A stretch of DNA of 64,000 nucleotides from Thalassia testudinum (GCA_037157565.1 JAZHRO010000002.1:77426001-77490000), one strand, 5' to 3'. Positions 10,591 through 23,531 are shown, numbered from the stretch's first letter. Notes: generated by a model not told the origin, from the letters alone. Translations and numbers: made by a program.

Positions 10591-11170
10591 TTTGATAAGA
10601 CGATTTTCGCTTTCGAATAATGTATTAAGATGATTTATCGTTGTAGGATCAAAGTGGTGGAAAATCACTTAACAAAATAATTAAAATTAAAATTAAGCCA
10701 CTCGCAGAAGAGCAGGTCGTGTCCACAGGGAGGCAATGATGCAATAAAATCTCGATTATTTCATATTCGTTCAATCAAGTGTGAAATCCATAGGCAAATT
10801 TGACATGAAATGTGATGGAAAGAAGATGCACAATAACTCAAAAATGTAAGGGTAGATGTGCAATTTTTCCTCACTAAAATATTCAATAAATATGTGATGA
10901 ATTTATGAATTCCCAATTGACATGCATTAGAGAAAATTTGTGCACATCTTAATCCAAAACCAATGTCAAACAATGTGAATCACAAAAGCCATGCAATTGT
11001 AAGAAAGCTTGAGTATGAAGTCACAATTTCACCATAATAAAATAATCATAAATTAAAATTCATTTTTCCTGGCAATGGCATGAAATGTAATTATTAATTA
11101 GAATGAAAGCAGAGGATTCTACCTCTCTCCTCCTCACGATCAGGGGAGAAGCTCATTCGAGGAGCTACTC

Positions 11171-12319
11171 TTACAAGAGGTCGGCTGAAGCGAGGCCTTC
11201 GTGGCGATGGCGATGGCACGTCATGAGATGGCCGGAGCTGGCCTGCCAGAGGAAAGGACTGGCGGTGGTAGAGGAGCCTGCTGCTGGCCGCGCGTGCTGC
11301 AGGCGCAAGGAGAGCAGCGCACGGGCATTGCATGCGCTGCAGACGCATGCAGAGCATGGGTGAGTGGAGGCGTGGCCTCTGCAGGGCACGCAGGCATGCA
11401 CGGGCATGCTGGTGGCACCGGCTGTAGGTGCTGCAGGGAGGCGCTGGAGTGTGACATGTGGAGGTGCGGCTCTGCTGGCTGCAAGGGGTGCGCGGGCATG
11501 GGTGCTGGAGCGTAGGCTACTGGCGTGTGGGCGTGAAGGCACGTGGAGCGTGCGCTGTGGGCAAGCGGAGGTATGGAAGTGCAGGGGCACTGGAGGCTCA
11601 GGAGAAGGCGAGGAGGCGTAGGCGTGCTGGCTGGGCTGGAGGCACGTGGTGGGTCTGATGGAGTGGGAGGGGGCTGCTAGCACGTGTGCTTGCTGAGGTG
11701 AGGGTGCTGGGGTGAGAGCAGGCGTGCAGGTGGTTGGTGAGGGCACTGATGGGCGCATAGGTGTGCGCGGTGGTCCTGTTGGTGCCTTTGCAGGTGCTGT
11801 AGAGGGTGCTGCAGATGATGGCATGGGTCGTGTTGGTGCGTGCAGGCAGATGTCACGCGGTGTTGGCATGTGCGCTGGAGGTGGATGCACTAGACAGGGC
11901 TGAAGGTGGCTGCGGTGAGGAGCGGGCAGGTGTGTGCAGCAGCTGGGAGTTGCGCGTGGAAGTGGCAAGGTTTTTTTGGGTTCTTTTTGGTGGAGTGGAG
12001 GAAAAACAGAGGATGGGGAAGAAAATGGAGGTGGATGCTGGTGATGGCAGTGAAGATGGTAGCATGCACACCTATGTGTGCTTGTGGTGGAGCAGCGTGC
12101 AATCACGGTGGTGCAAGCAAGCTCCGAATGGCAGTGCAGCTTGTCACACCACACGCCCACGATGGTGGAGGCTTGCTGCCACGGTTGAGGCCGGTGGTGG
12201 TGGAGTGGATGAGAGTAGTGCACTCTCTGCATAGTGATGAATAAGGGTGGGGGCCTCCTTCTCAACGGCAGCTCTCCCTTCTCCTTTTGTAGCCACGGCC
12301 ACACTGATTTCAAATTCAA
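11171..12319 (-). other. Long stop-free frame in the transcribed part of A's 5' LTR (doubtful gene)
   Basis: About 382 codons are open on the element's sense strand, starting roughly 100 bp downstream of the TATA-like box at 12416. The frame does not begin with ATG. The product would be a Pro/Ser/His/Cys-rich low-complexity chain with no domain. In the partner LTR the frame is split (2887-3558 and 2282-2770), which argues against selection. A GC-rich sequence lacking TAA/TAG by composition is the simpler explanation. Confidence 0.25.
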
Positions 12320-12415
12320 AATGCCGCAACATGAATGTGATGCGCAGGAGGAGGCGGAGTTGGAGGAATTACCTGTGCAAGGAGAAAAAGAATAAAAGAA
12401 TAAAATAATTAGGGT

Positions 12416-12423
12416 TATTTATA
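12416..12423 (-). promoter_or_regulatory. TATA-like box of element A, 5' LTR
   Basis: The reverse strand reads TATAAATA about 220 bp inside the outer end of the 5' LTR. It is conserved in the other LTR at 5854-5861. It implies a short U3 and a transcribed LTR portion of about 1.8 kb. Confidence 0.5.
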
Positions 12424-12643
12424 CATAACACCTTAACTTCTATGTTAATTAAAATAGTGCATCTAATTATTTAACTAATTAAATGTATGCAACCCTAGGT
12501 TAATTCTAAATGCATGAATTATGTACTTAAGCTAAAAATATGAATTAATTTATTTACATCCTAATGTATGCTACCTAAATGTTAAAATTAATTTAATGTC
12601 TAACATTTAGATACTTAAATAGCCTATAAATGTGGGCTAATCA

Positions 12644-12648
12644 ATGGT
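12644..12648. repeat. Target-site duplication ATGGT of element A (right copy)
   Basis: This is a perfect match to 1775-1779. Confidence 0.9.
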
Positions 12649-12658
12649 GTTACCATCA

Positions 12659-15600
12659 CCTGATTTGAGATGAGATCTGAATTTCAAGGTGTGTTAGATG
12701 AAGATTTCAACCTTCGAATTTGACTTTGAATGAGTTTTCAGCTTGATCATGTTTTAAACAATTGCTTGAACATGTGATTTTTGGTTTAAATTCTCCCATA
12801 TTAATACATAATAGGGCTGCATAGCAGCTACATTCTTTAGGATTGAACCCTGATTTCAAGTAATTGGAAGATTTGAGATTTCTTTCAGTTGGGCTTCACG
12901 ATATGATTTGATCTTTTCTCTTCATGCTGTTTATGGCATGAGAGAATGATTAGGTTAGATTTTCTCTTATTTCTTTTAATTCTAATTTTGATTTGGATGA
13001 GTGTTTAGATCTATTACAAAGGTTTTGTAGCAAATGTGAGTAAAGTTTTCATGTTTTGAAAGCTTGATTTTATCTTTATCTTTCCACTAACTATAATATG
13101 AAGTGAAGCTCAAATTAGATTTTCTAATATTGAGGAGAGTTTGATCATAGTTTGAAATGCATGTTTGATGACATAGTATCTTTGTGTAACATCTGAAGTA
13201 GATGATTCAATGGTTTAATTGCCTGATTTGATTTGTTTTCTCTGCTATCAATAGTGGAAGGAGACAAGCAATCAGGGTCATTGAGACAAAATGTAAGTAA
13301 TGATTCTGCTGGAAACATGTCCAGACATTCCATAAAGTCTGATTCAAACTCATTAGGCCGGAGATAATGTAGTTTGCATGAGAATTGAATTGAAAATCAA
13401 GTTTAAATGTTTGAACATCTCTTATGTGTAGTGTTGGACATGTTTGAGTGGTTGAATAGCAATGCCAACCCTTTAAACCCCTTTTAGTAACTTATGTTCT
13501 TTTCAAAACACTCATTCAAGGCCTAAATTGGGTTAACTTTGCATATAAATAAAAAACATAAAAAAATCATTAAAAAATAAAATAAATCTATCTTGAATAA
13601 GATCAGGTATTCTTCTAAGTGTATGTAAAATTTTAAAGTAATTCGAACCCCTAGATTAGTAGAACATACCAGCCGATGGTTCGGTCTACTTTGAAATTTA
13701 ATAAATGAACTAAACTAAAAACACCAAAAAGAAACTATTCATCTCTCATCTCACTCTTCCTCTCTTATCTTCTACCTCTATTATATATATACAAATCATA
13801 AAAATCAGAAAATGCACAAAAATACCATGTACATTGTACTTATACTTGTAAATATAAGTTAATACTAACCTATATGTATATATTGTAAAATATGCAAATA
13901 ATGTACATATATAACTTATAGTTGTATTCTATAGATTTAATTAAGTATTTAAGATGATTTATTATATATATAACTTTATTATGTAATTATATATTAATTT
14001 ATATTAACTTAAATGTATATTATCCTAAGTAATTATAAAACCTATGTATATGTCTATAATTATATCTAGTACTGTACATACATAATTAATTAATTATTAT
14101 ATACTATATGATACCTGTAGGTTAATATAATTATGTAATTATTGTAGGTAATTAAGTTATTAATTTAATTAGGTAAGTTATTAATTTAAAATGAAATAAA
14201 TTAGTATATTAAGTTATTACTGAAATAATCTATACTATGTACATGTGCATATATTAATTTTAAGTACATTCAACCTATTTATACTATATTTATATTACAT
14301 TACAGTATACATATCTATTTAAAACATGTATTTAAATATAAATAAATTAAAATATAGATTCTAAAATAAATTAAAAATGTGTAATAAATACTTTAATATA
14401 TAAATTAACTCTATACAAATTCAATTTCGTGAATAAGTTATTAATTTATACTTTAATTAAGAAATTAATCCTTAAATTAATGTATATAAACCCCTAACTT
14501 TAACTAATTTTAATATATATTCAAATAACTTAATTTTGTAAATAAATTATATAATCATGTAGCCTTATATAAGGGCTTTCCAAAAATATAAATTAATTAA
14601 AATTTGGAATTAATTATGGCCCTCAAATCGAGGGCCAAAATCATGGAATTTGGCAAGTATGCGAACACTGCGCAACGCTCAATTGAGCACCGATTTGGTG
14701 CCACATCGTGCGCTGAGAAGCGGACAAAGTGATATAAATGGAACTTATGCTGATGGGTTTGTAGTCGTCAACGCAGGGTGCATACATACCATCCGCTCTC
14801 GACCATACATGAATGAGCATGATATTGAGCATATTGGAACAATGTTGGGCTGGGGGCCATGTACTGTAGTTGGGTTGATATTAGGCCTAAAATAAATTGA
14901 AATGAAATACACCTAATTGAACTAGGGTTTGTTCATAGTAGTGGTCTGGTCCCACCCTAATGGGGTGTTGTGTATCTGACTAATTGGACCGGCTCGCCCA
15001 TCAAAAACCTAATTTTTGGGTAGATGAATAGTAACTCAAGTTTGTGAGAGAGAGCAACCTAAAATTCGACTAAGTGTTAGAAGTCCTAAGTATTAGAAGA
15101 AGAGAAAGGAGAAGAGGGCGTAAGTGACTAAGTGTTGTAGGTGTTGATGTATGAGTGTGTGACTATGCGTGTATGTGTGTGTGTATATATATATATATGT
15201 ATAGTATAGTATAATAGTAAATATATATAAATAATAAATAAAACATATGTAAATAATGTATACATATATAGGTAAAGTATATATATATATGTACGTATGT
15301 ATAAATAGAGTAGTAAATATTTGTTTGAGCCTTATATGTATATAAATAACCTTAAGGCTTAAGTGACAGTTGAATCTGTCACTATGGATAGCATATATGT
15401 GAGTATAGATAGTTCTCTTTGCCTTATGTTTTGTTCATATTTTACTATGGCTATAGTGACACATATTTATGTTACTATATATATAGTATATGTTACTAAA
15501 GATATTAGTATGTGTTAATAAAACTTAATATAGTACATATTAGTAGCTATTTTTATACCTATACTTAGGTATTAATTAGGATAGTTGTATATAATTAACA

Positions 15601-15929
15601 TAGTGTAGTATTAATTACTTTTTAAGGCATTGTACTGCATATTAATTGATTCTTTTGTACATAGTTAACTTATTTACTCATTAATTGATTCATTGATTCA
15701 TATTGTAAATAAAATTGACATTTTTGGACATAAAGAGTGATGTATATCAATAAATACATCCCAGTGAACGATCTAGAATAAATCAGTAAAAATAAATAAA
15801 TAAATAAAATGACGTGACATCTATTTGCATTGTGACAAATATCCTACAACAACGACACTTAAAACATTATTTTTATTGCAACACGAATGTCTGCGATCAA
15901 CTGCCAGAATATCATTGTCATACGATTTT
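12659..15929. other. AT-rich intergenic stretch, no gene recognised
   Basis: About 3.3 kb between the end of the D-family LTR and the LINE. The part from 13540 to 15800 is very AT-rich, with TA-rich microsatellite stretches (for example around 15180-15300). A less AT-rich island at about 14640-14870 has short frames on both strands but no domain. A small perfect hairpin, GTGACAG...CTGTCAC, lies at 15363-15382. It may be old, decayed transposon or ordinary intergenic DNA. Confidence 0.6.
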
Positions 15930-15944
15930 GTAGAGAGTTGAAGC

Positions 15945-16277
15945 TTTTTTAGCAATACTGGATATTGATTTGGATGAGATGAGGGGAGGAAGGTTCATTA
16001 GGATGAAGGTTGAATTGGATATTATGAAACCATTAGTTCGTATGATTAAGCTAAATTTGATATAAGGAGGATCAATTTGGATCCCCCTGAAGTATGAAAG
16101 GTTGCCTAGCTTTTGTAGCTTTTGTGGGAAAATTAGGCACATACACAAAGATTGCAAAGAGTTGATAGAGGCTAAAATGTTGACGTCAGCTGAGGTAAGG
16201 TCTCTTGAAGTAAGAAAACTATTGGAAGAAGAAATACACTTGGGAATTGATGATTCTCTAAGGGTTGAGAAGAGTTC
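15945..16277 (+). pseudogene. LINE ORF1 fragment with CCHC zinc knuckle
   Basis: The segment encodes a GRFIRMKVELD-type stretch, then an in-frame stop, then a CCHC knuckle (CSFCGKIRHIHKDC). That is the arrangement of plant L1 ORF1 nucleic-acid-binding proteins. The 5' end is missing. It is cut at 16277 by the E' insertion and its tail resumes at 18447. Confidence 0.7.
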
Positions 16278-17294
16278 TAAGAATTCGATAAAGGGGGAGT
16301 GAATAGTGTAATTGGAGAATAATATGTAAATAAAAATCAACCACACAAATCAATCACCATAATTGCACAAATATTTCTAGGTGGAAACCTCAAGGGTAAA
16401 AACCACCACCTAAGTTACCCTGACGTAGGATTTCCCGATCCACGTAGTCAACCAAATCCACTATACGTACCACTTAAAATGAGGATGGCACAACCTTAAT
16501 ATAACCACACTACTTTAAGCTGAGGGTAGTGTACCTTAAACCCCTCTTCTTCACAAAGAGTATTTTGTCTTACAACCACAATATAAACCGAAAATAATGC
16601 CTATATAGCCCAAAATATAAATCAAAGCTAAACTTCTATAGGTTTAAAGATCTTCCCTGAGATGGAAATGTATGGCCATGATTAGATCCAAATAGGGATC
16701 TTGTGTTTAATCATCAGATATCTATAGGATGTTGGGAAATCTTATTGGACGTCTGGAACTAAAGGTAGCCTTTGAAAATTGATTTCTCGAGAAGCTAACG
16801 ATTATATTAGCTCTGACAAATCAAGATTTGGGTTAGATTTAGCCTAACATCTACTTATTTGACATTTGAGGGTGTGTTTGGATGTCTGGGAATATTAATA
16901 AAATATTTCTAAAGTTTCTTCGAGAAGATAAGATTCTGACATACTTGATTTGGGTGTAAAAGTCCTTTATTGGTCATCTGATAAGGTTTTCAGACGTCTG
17001 AAAGTAGGTATGGACGTTTGGAAAGATATATGAACGTCTAATATATAAAGGTAGGACTAGTAAAGGTAGGCCATTGGGTATTGGATGCCTAGATATATTA
17101 TCCAATGACTTAAATTGATTATCAGATGTCTGATAATGAGGTTGGACGTCTGATAACGCACTCTATTTACTGTTTGGGTTTTCTAAGTCAATTTTGAGAT
17201 TTTTCTAAGTGTCCTAAGGATAGGTGAGAGTGTCTAGGACTAAGGTTAACATGTTTTGAGCTCTTTAACAATGAATCTAAAGAAACAAAAGGAG

Positions 17295-18149
17295 TGATGT
17301 GCATACATCTGAACAGCCAAAAATATCTATTAATGCATGTTTTTAATATCATATTAGCATCATGCATTGTAAATATTGCATAACATGCATCATCATACAT
17401 TTAGGTTAAATTGTACAAATTGTATAGTAATTTCTTCTTTTTGGTGGCCAGGAACAGGGTGACTTTTAATCAGGCGCCTCGGGTCGAAGATCCAACCATA
17501 TGGATTTGATCAGAGTAACAATTGGAGTTCAACAACTCCAAGATCGCCCCTATCGAACTTCCGTAGCATCAGATATAATCCGAGGAAGGTCAGAGATCAA
17601 GGGCCAAGATGGTGCAAATCCACACTTTAGATGACAAATCCGACCACACGAATGGGTTCAAATCGACGATCGCAGCCCAACGGTGAGAAAATCGGTCCAA
17701 TCAGACATTCGTGGCAACATCTACAACTCAGAAGATGTTGCCCCGTCTGGCTCATCCTCCAAGCAACCATCGAGGAGGATAACATCTCTTTCCCTTCTTT
17801 ACTACTTTCTAGAATAGAATTTCTCGCTTTTTAGCTGTAATCATTTCTTGCTTTCTAGTTGTAAAAATAATATTTAGTTGCAAAGTGATTCTTCTCTCGC
17901 TCTCTCTCTCTCTTAGTCTTAATATCAAATTCATTGTGATTATCTCTCTTTTAAAACAAAAATACCAACAAATATATATATATATATATAATTGCGGATT
18001 TTAGATCGACATAGCCTCCCTATGTTTGACCTAGAACCTCTTTACGAATTTCAGTAAATTTATCTATTGACAGATTTCTTCACAAATCATACTACAACCA
18101 CGGGTTTTTCAAAATCAAATCTTTTTTGCGTAGATCTTTCGCTTCAACA
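17295..18149 (+). mobile_element. Solo LTR of C-like Athila family, nested in E'
   Basis: It starts TGATGTGCATACATC and ends CGCTTCAACA. Both ends are the reverse complement of the ends of element C's LTR (50156-51900), and long internal stretches also match. At 855 bp it is about half C's LTR length, so it is internally deleted. The flanks AGGAG and GGGAG are a 5-bp duplication with one mismatch. It contains the U5 motif GCCTCCCTATGTTTGACCT at 18014-18032. Confidence 0.8.
17971..17990. repeat. (AT)n microsatellite
   Basis: About nine AT repeats lie inside the nested solo LTR. Confidence 0.9.
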
Positions 18150-18446
18150 GGGAGCATACAACGAATGTAGAAGATAAAAATATTCTATCCTATTATTCTT
18201 TCTCTTCATCTTCAAGCTTTAACCCTAAGCTCCTTCATCAATCTTTGTCCTCTAAGGCTCCTTGATGCTTTTCTCCTCCATCAAGCTCCTCCATTTCTCC
18301 ATGGACTTGAGCTTGAGCTCCTTCACATGCACTTGATTCCATTTGTATTTTAACCTGAAATCTTAATCTCAAATGCAAACGTCAAATAACAAGTATTTTG
18401 TTATTATCGAAATCCATGATCATGGTGCATTTGTACTAACAAGTTC

Positions 18447-19093
18447 AAAATTTGCTGAGTTATGGGGGGGAAAGAGGTTGCAAAGCAACCCAGTGTCAGG
18501 TTATGTGCTCCTATGTTGGAGTCAGAAGAGGAGGATTTTTAGATTATTACTTTAGTTAGGAAGAAAAATGACAAGATGTGGCCAGCAGTTATTTCTAATC
18601 AGTCAGATGATGAGGGCGGTTTGAATAATTTTGCTATTGCACCTGCTGTTTTGGATTGTTTGCCTGGTTCTTCTAATTGTGCGATTATTGCTATGAATCC
18701 TCAACCTTATGCTAATTCTTGGCTGGTGGGTTTGTATATGGTTATTTGCCTGCCTATTGATGAGATGCATTATTCTTGAGGTCCAAATTATGATGAATAT
18801 CAATTCACTTCTAATAGTGAATTGGAAAAGGTTGATTTATCAATGTTGTATAATCCTCAGATGGTGGTTGGTTCTGATGAGTGCTATGCTCTGAGAGGGA
18901 AAAGGAGCTCTCCTGCTCATAGAACTTTCAAGAGGATTGCTAGAGATGTAAATCTTAAAGCTTCCCATTCCTCCACATTATTTAAAAGAAAATGTGCAGA
19001 TGACAAGCATGCTGGAAAAAAAATCTGTCTGAAAATTATTGAGGGTGATGAAGTGCATTCGGCAATTAGGCCTATACAACTGCCACAACAGGA
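18447..19093 (+). pseudogene. LINE ORF1 C-terminal tail
   Basis: Open segments continue the LINE after E' and end just before the ORF2 start at 19094. They encode hydrophilic, domain-free sequence and include internal stops and frame changes. Position between the knuckle and the endonuclease is the main support. Confidence 0.5.
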
Positions 19094-20163
19094 ATGAATG
19101 TTTTGGCATGGAATTGTAGGAGTTTGGGATCACCCTCTTCAATTTGTCATCTAAAATCCCTTTTGAATCAGCTATAGTAGATATTTTGTTCATTTCTGAA
19201 ACACATATTAGAAGAAAGAAGTTTGAAAAGTTGTCAAGCAAAATCCAAGGTTATTACTCTTTTGTTGTTGATGCGAATGGCAAATTAGGAGGCTTAGGTC
19301 TGCTCCTTTCTGATATGATTAATGTAAATATTATATACTTTGAATCTTTTTGCATTTTGCTGAAAGTAGAATCTTCCAACTTTTTGTGGTGCTTGGCTTG
19401 CATTTATGGTACTCCTAAACATAACAGTAGGAAAAATTTTTGGGCTAGAATGACAAGGTTTCTTGAAAGCTTTGCTGATGATTTAGTTTGCATTGGGGAC
19501 TTTAATGTTATCTTGTTTGTAGCGGATAAGGTTAGAGGGAATAAAGTACCTCCAAGGGAATTCTTTCATGTTAAAAATTTCATTGCATCTTTGGGTTTAT
19601 TAGATCTGAGATACTCTGGGTAGGCCTATACTTGGAGTAACAAAGATGCCCATAATTCTTGATTAAGGAGAGTCTTGATAGAGTCTTTACTTTTTGGTAA
19701 TTAGTACTTGAATTTTCCTATTGCTGGGGTTTTACACTTATCGGCCTTGGGGAGTGACCATAACCCCATTTTGTTAGGGCTAGGTAGAAAAATGAATCAA
19801 TCTAGGAGAGTCTGGAGGATGGGAGCCAAGTGGTATGTAAGAAATGATTAAGCTGTCGTGGAAAAAGCCTAGGTAAGAAAGGATAATTCCAGCGCTATCT
19901 CCATATGGGAAAGAGGAGAAAGTGTGGTTGCAGAATTACTAAAGTGGCATTCAATATATGAAATCAATTGGAAAAAAAGAAAACATGCAATTGAAGTTGA
20001 ATAACTATTCTGCAGAATGAGAAACCTGAAAATTGTGATGTGGTAAGAGAAAATTGGTTACAAACACAATACGAGGAAGTTTTGTTACAGGAAGTGATAT
20101 ACTGGTGTCAAAGGTCTAGGCGCGATTGGATATAAAGTGGTGATAGAAATGAGATACTACTAT
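19094..20163 (+). pseudogene. LINE ORF2, endonuclease part only
   Basis: The ORF2 start encodes MNVLAWNCRSLG, the usual beginning of plant L1 endonucleases. A frameshift near 19170 leads into a 19144-19623 frame with the ISETH catalytic motif and the GDFN box (CIGDFNVI). After a stop, a degraded part has WSNK, GSDHNPI and RSRRDWI motifs of the endonuclease-reverse transcriptase linker. The reverse transcriptase is absent. Confidence 0.75.
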
Positions 20164-22298
20164 TTATATGCATAAAATAAGAGGAAAAAAAATACCGTAG
20201 ATTGCGTTAAATTGCTTAATGGGATTGAAACAGGAGATCCCCGAAGTATGGTAATCATCTCCACCCACTGCACCTGCTGCTGCTCCATCTGCTCCTTGAA
20301 ATCCTGTCTTTGCTGGCGGATCTCCTTTCCAGTAGCTCGCAACTCTCTAGTGACGTCGGTCACCTACCTCTAAGTTTGTTGTGCCTACGACCTCAGTTGC
20401 TCCATCTTAACAGAAGACGCACCAGACGATCCCTTCCGTTAGTACCAACTGGCGAGTGTCTAGCTCCTACCCCCACTACGAAAAAATCAACCATTTCCGA
20501 AGGCATGACTATCTTGAAAGCCTCCTCAGGTGTCATAGAAGGCTGCTGGGTCGTAGAGTTCTCGTTTGTAGGCGGAGGTGGATGGACCAAGTCACACATT
20601 TCTCCCTAATTACATTTTTATCTAAGTAATATGTTCGACTGAAATGGAAGTTAAATTTAAATAATTAAAAAGAAGTAACTTACATGCTTGGCTTGGTAGG
20701 TCTCGTGAATCCATGTGCACCTGTCATCTATAACCTTGCTATGAGTGACCTGAAAGACTTCAAGATGATTCAATTGGGCATCATCATGTGTACTCGCCTA
20801 AAATTAAGTAAATATAAAAGATATTTAATAATTTAAAGTTATATGTTAATTAGACATATAAATAAACAGCAAATGTATTTACATATCTTGTCTTGAGCTT
20901 ATCAATACTCATCCGACCCAAGACATGAGTCTGTAGTGGAGCTTTGGCCCTGTTGGCCTTGTTCTTCTTCACCTAATCCTACAGAAAAGACATATATGTA
21001 TTTTTATTAATAAATAAATTAATTATAATTAAATTTTAACGCATAACAATTATTTAGCTACCCGTCTCAAGGTCTCCAATGCTAACAATCCTTCCATACC
21101 TCTGGCAGTATGGAAGGAGGCACATTCCTCAAGGCCTCCTTATATGATCTATTCACAAAATAATAAATAACGAAGAAGATAAATTATATAATTAAAATGT
21201 ATGTATGAAAGGAATTAATTTTTTTTTTGTTACCACTTTTTCCATATGAAGTCTCCAGTCTCAATGGCGCCTCATCGCATGGCTGAGGATACACTTTGAG
21301 ACATTAGGATCATCCCCCCAATCGAAGATTGCCTATAAATTAAACTTTAATATACATCAAATCACATTAAAAGAAACATATATAAATCTCAATATATATT
21401 AATTACCTCTAAGTGACAAATAATTTCCCTCTTGAGCTCCTTTGGGACAATCCGCCAATTAAACGAAGAGAGGGGGATGATGCTCTTCACAACCTTGGAG
21501 AGCTTGCTGCTAAATGGAGGGTAGTCAGGATCTTCTCCACCAGGGGTAATCTTCATCTTCACACTTGTGCCCTCTAGTATAGCCTTCAAGTCCCTATTTC
21601 TCATTGGACCTCTTCCTTTCTTCTTCTTCATTGAAATTAATAATAATAGTATTATGAATAAAGAGTAAATATGAAATCTAAAAGCTTTTAAAATATAGAA
21701 AATAACAATTTACTTACCAGTAGTATTGGGCCCTGCCTGATTAGGGTTTATGTGGGCCTCAGGTTGTCCAACCTTAGCATCCCCCTCCTCATCCCCTCCT
21801 CGTCCTCGTCATCATCAGAGTCCTATACATCATCCCTGACCCCCTCGTCCTGATTAGGATCGTAACTGTCAACCTAGTCCTCAGGCTCGGGTAATGTCAC
21901 AAACATAAGGATGACTAGCTTCTTCCCTTTCCCAGTAAAAAGGGATTGTGCAAGTGCACCAAGACGGATATGTGTGTGTATGGGGAGATTGAAATTGGGA
22001 GTGGGTACTAAATATGTATCAGTGGTAACAGTGTAGGGGTCCTTCGGGGGAGTAGGCTAGGTAGGGAAGGTCTAGGTGCAAGGAGGCTGTGTACGGGGAG
22101 GTTGGGTGGTAGGTGGCTACGTGGTAGGAGGCTGTGTGGTACTAGGGTCTGGGTATCGGGGGTGGTGTCAGGATTCCTCCAACGAGAAGTCCACTTCTTC
22201 AGTTTCACCATCTGCACAACACAAAGAAACAATTGGTGACAAAAAAACACAAATATATAATTTATATGACAATCATGCATATAACTGAAAGTAATCAT
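20164..22298 (-). pseudogene. CACTA TNPA-like (plant transposase, Ptta/En/Spm) remnant
   Basis: Exon-like pieces include a Gln-rich coiled coil (20160-20363), a Pro-rich linker (20393-20599) and a domain piece with SFNWRIVPKELKREI (21389-21631). These match the general pattern of plant Ptta/En/Spm transposases. Introns and decay fragment the reading. Confidence 0.55.
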
Positions 22299-22559
22299 TA
22301 ATGTTACCCCAAATAGTACTAGCCGTGTAGAAGGAAAAAAAGTAACAGAACTATGTCAACAACCTATAATAAGGGTAAACAAATTATTATATCAGAATAG
22401 TATAAGAATAATTTATGAGGAAATATATATTCTAAAAAAAAGTTTAGTAAATTATACCTTATACATCAATGTTTGTTGTACTTGGATCTAAATCTGATTG
22501 TTGAAGTTCTTGATATGCTTTAAGTTTTAATTTAGGTTCCCCTTCCTTTTAAGAATAGT

Positions 22560-23466
22560 AATAACTACGTGGCATTATTTTTTTTTTGACAAAGAACTAC
22601 GTGGCATTGTTTTAATGGAAATTATCCATCCACTTTCGCCATTAGCAGTCACATAGAAGACTTGAGAAACATGACATGCTAAAGTTAATGGTTTAGTGTT
22701 CTGAAGAACTCGATGGTTATTATTCAGACTTATATATTTGTGCTTCTTATCAACCTTAAGCTTGACACCTTCCTTGAAAACATCAAACCATTCACACTTG
22801 AAGATGACAAGTTTGCGATCATATTTGAAGCTAATCTCGAGAATTTCCTCAATCTGTCCGTGATAACCATCATACCCGCTGGCTAATTTGTAAAGGACAA
22901 CAATGCCAACTTGCTATGTAGTCTTTACATCATCAACATATTTGATTTTGTATCTGAAGTCATTTATGATGTACCTAGAATGGTAATGTCCATAATTCAA
23001 CGGACGATCGGATATTACGTCAAAATCTTCTACCCACTGTGGGTCATTATTTTCTTTCATTTTAGTAACATGCTGCTTAAAATCACTTAGGAAAGAGTAC
23101 ATCACATGCATTTAGATATAACGATTATTTAAATTCATTGTAGATAGGGTCTACTTTAGGAATTTACTTTAATATATACATGTGTACCAATTCCTAATTT
23201 ACTTCTGGAATCTCAATAAATTCTTTGTGTAGAATCAACCTTCCTGGAATTTCAAAAATAAAAAGACAATCTTTATCATGTTCATTGTATCCCCCGTCAT
23301 AATTTCTCCCGAAATGATTGAATTTGTGGTCTGTCTTACCCAGATACATGGTAGAAAAATTCATAGATTCCTCACCTAAATATCCCTTGACAATTGACCC
23401 TTCTGGCTTAGCTTTATTTAACATGTAATCCTTTAGTCTTTCCAAATACCTCTCTATAGGATACAT
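22560..23466 (-). pseudogene. CACTA transposase C-terminal domains (DUF4216-like)
   Basis: The frame at 23194-23466 starts MYPIERYLERLKDYMLNKAK and continues with PEGSIVKGYLGEE, a hallmark of the segment after Transposase_21. Further along the strand, 22914-23111 and 22600-22900 encode SRYIINDFRYK-like and FKCEWFDVFK-like motifs of DUF4216. Stops separate them. Confidence 0.65.
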
Positions 23467-23531
23467 TCAACTATATTGAACAGGCCTTGCGATCCTTCCT
23501 TCATTTGCCAAATGTATTGTTAAATTCACCA

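Larger units (their letters stand above)
1780..12643 (-). mobile_element. Element A: complete non-autonomous LTR retrotransposon with one orphan gene
   Basis: The element has two related LTRs (1780-6082 and 10593-12643) with TG/CA ends and a 5-bp duplication, ATGGT. On the minus strand there is a primer-binding site next to the right LTR and a polypurine tract next to the left LTR, so transcription runs right to left. The 4.5-kb interior has no recognisable gag, protease, reverse transcriptase or integrase. It contains one open gene (7483-9294). Its 3' untranslated region shares several motifs with element D, an Athila-like element, which suggests that D-like elements supply the proteins. The left LTR carries a later solo-LTR insertion. 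Confidence 0.88.
10593..12643 (-). repeat. 5' LTR of element A
   Basis: This is the uninterrupted 2051-bp LTR copy, from TGATAAGACG to GGGCTAATCA. It is clearly homologous to 1780-6082, with many scattered, mostly transition differences, so the insertion is not very recent. It has a U5 motif at 10715-10734 and a GC-rich block at about 11110-12360 containing a long stop-free reverse-strand frame. Confidence 0.88.
16278..18441 (-). mobile_element. Solo LTR E' (Copia-like), inserted in the LINE
   Basis: The block is the reverse complement of a relative of solo LTR E (45824-47472). Matching parts include the right end (ATTTTGTTATTATCGAAAT against the E start region) and the AAACCACCACCTAA-type passage near 16400. 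It is flanked by AGTTC at 16273-16277 and 18442-18446. The left terminal dinucleotide is TA instead of TG, probably a mutation. It carries a nested solo LTR (17295-18149) and several copies of the CAGACGTCTG motif between about 16740 and 17160. Confidence 0.8.
15930..20163 (+). mobile_element. Decayed L1-type LINE, split by a solo LTR and truncated 3'
   Basis: ORF1 (zinc knuckle) and the endonuclease part of ORF2 are recognisable in order on the plus strand. They are separated by solo LTR E' (16278-18441). The N-terminal half of ORF1 and the reverse transcriptase part of ORF2 are missing. The sequence stops matching a LINE near 20163, where CACTA material begins. Frameshifts and stops occur throughout, so it is inactive. 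Confidence 0.75.

Noticed and set aside
14641..14895. Short frames in the less AT-rich island
   Set aside because: Two opposing frames of 63 and 81 codons have no domain or clear codon signal. I treat the island as noncoding.
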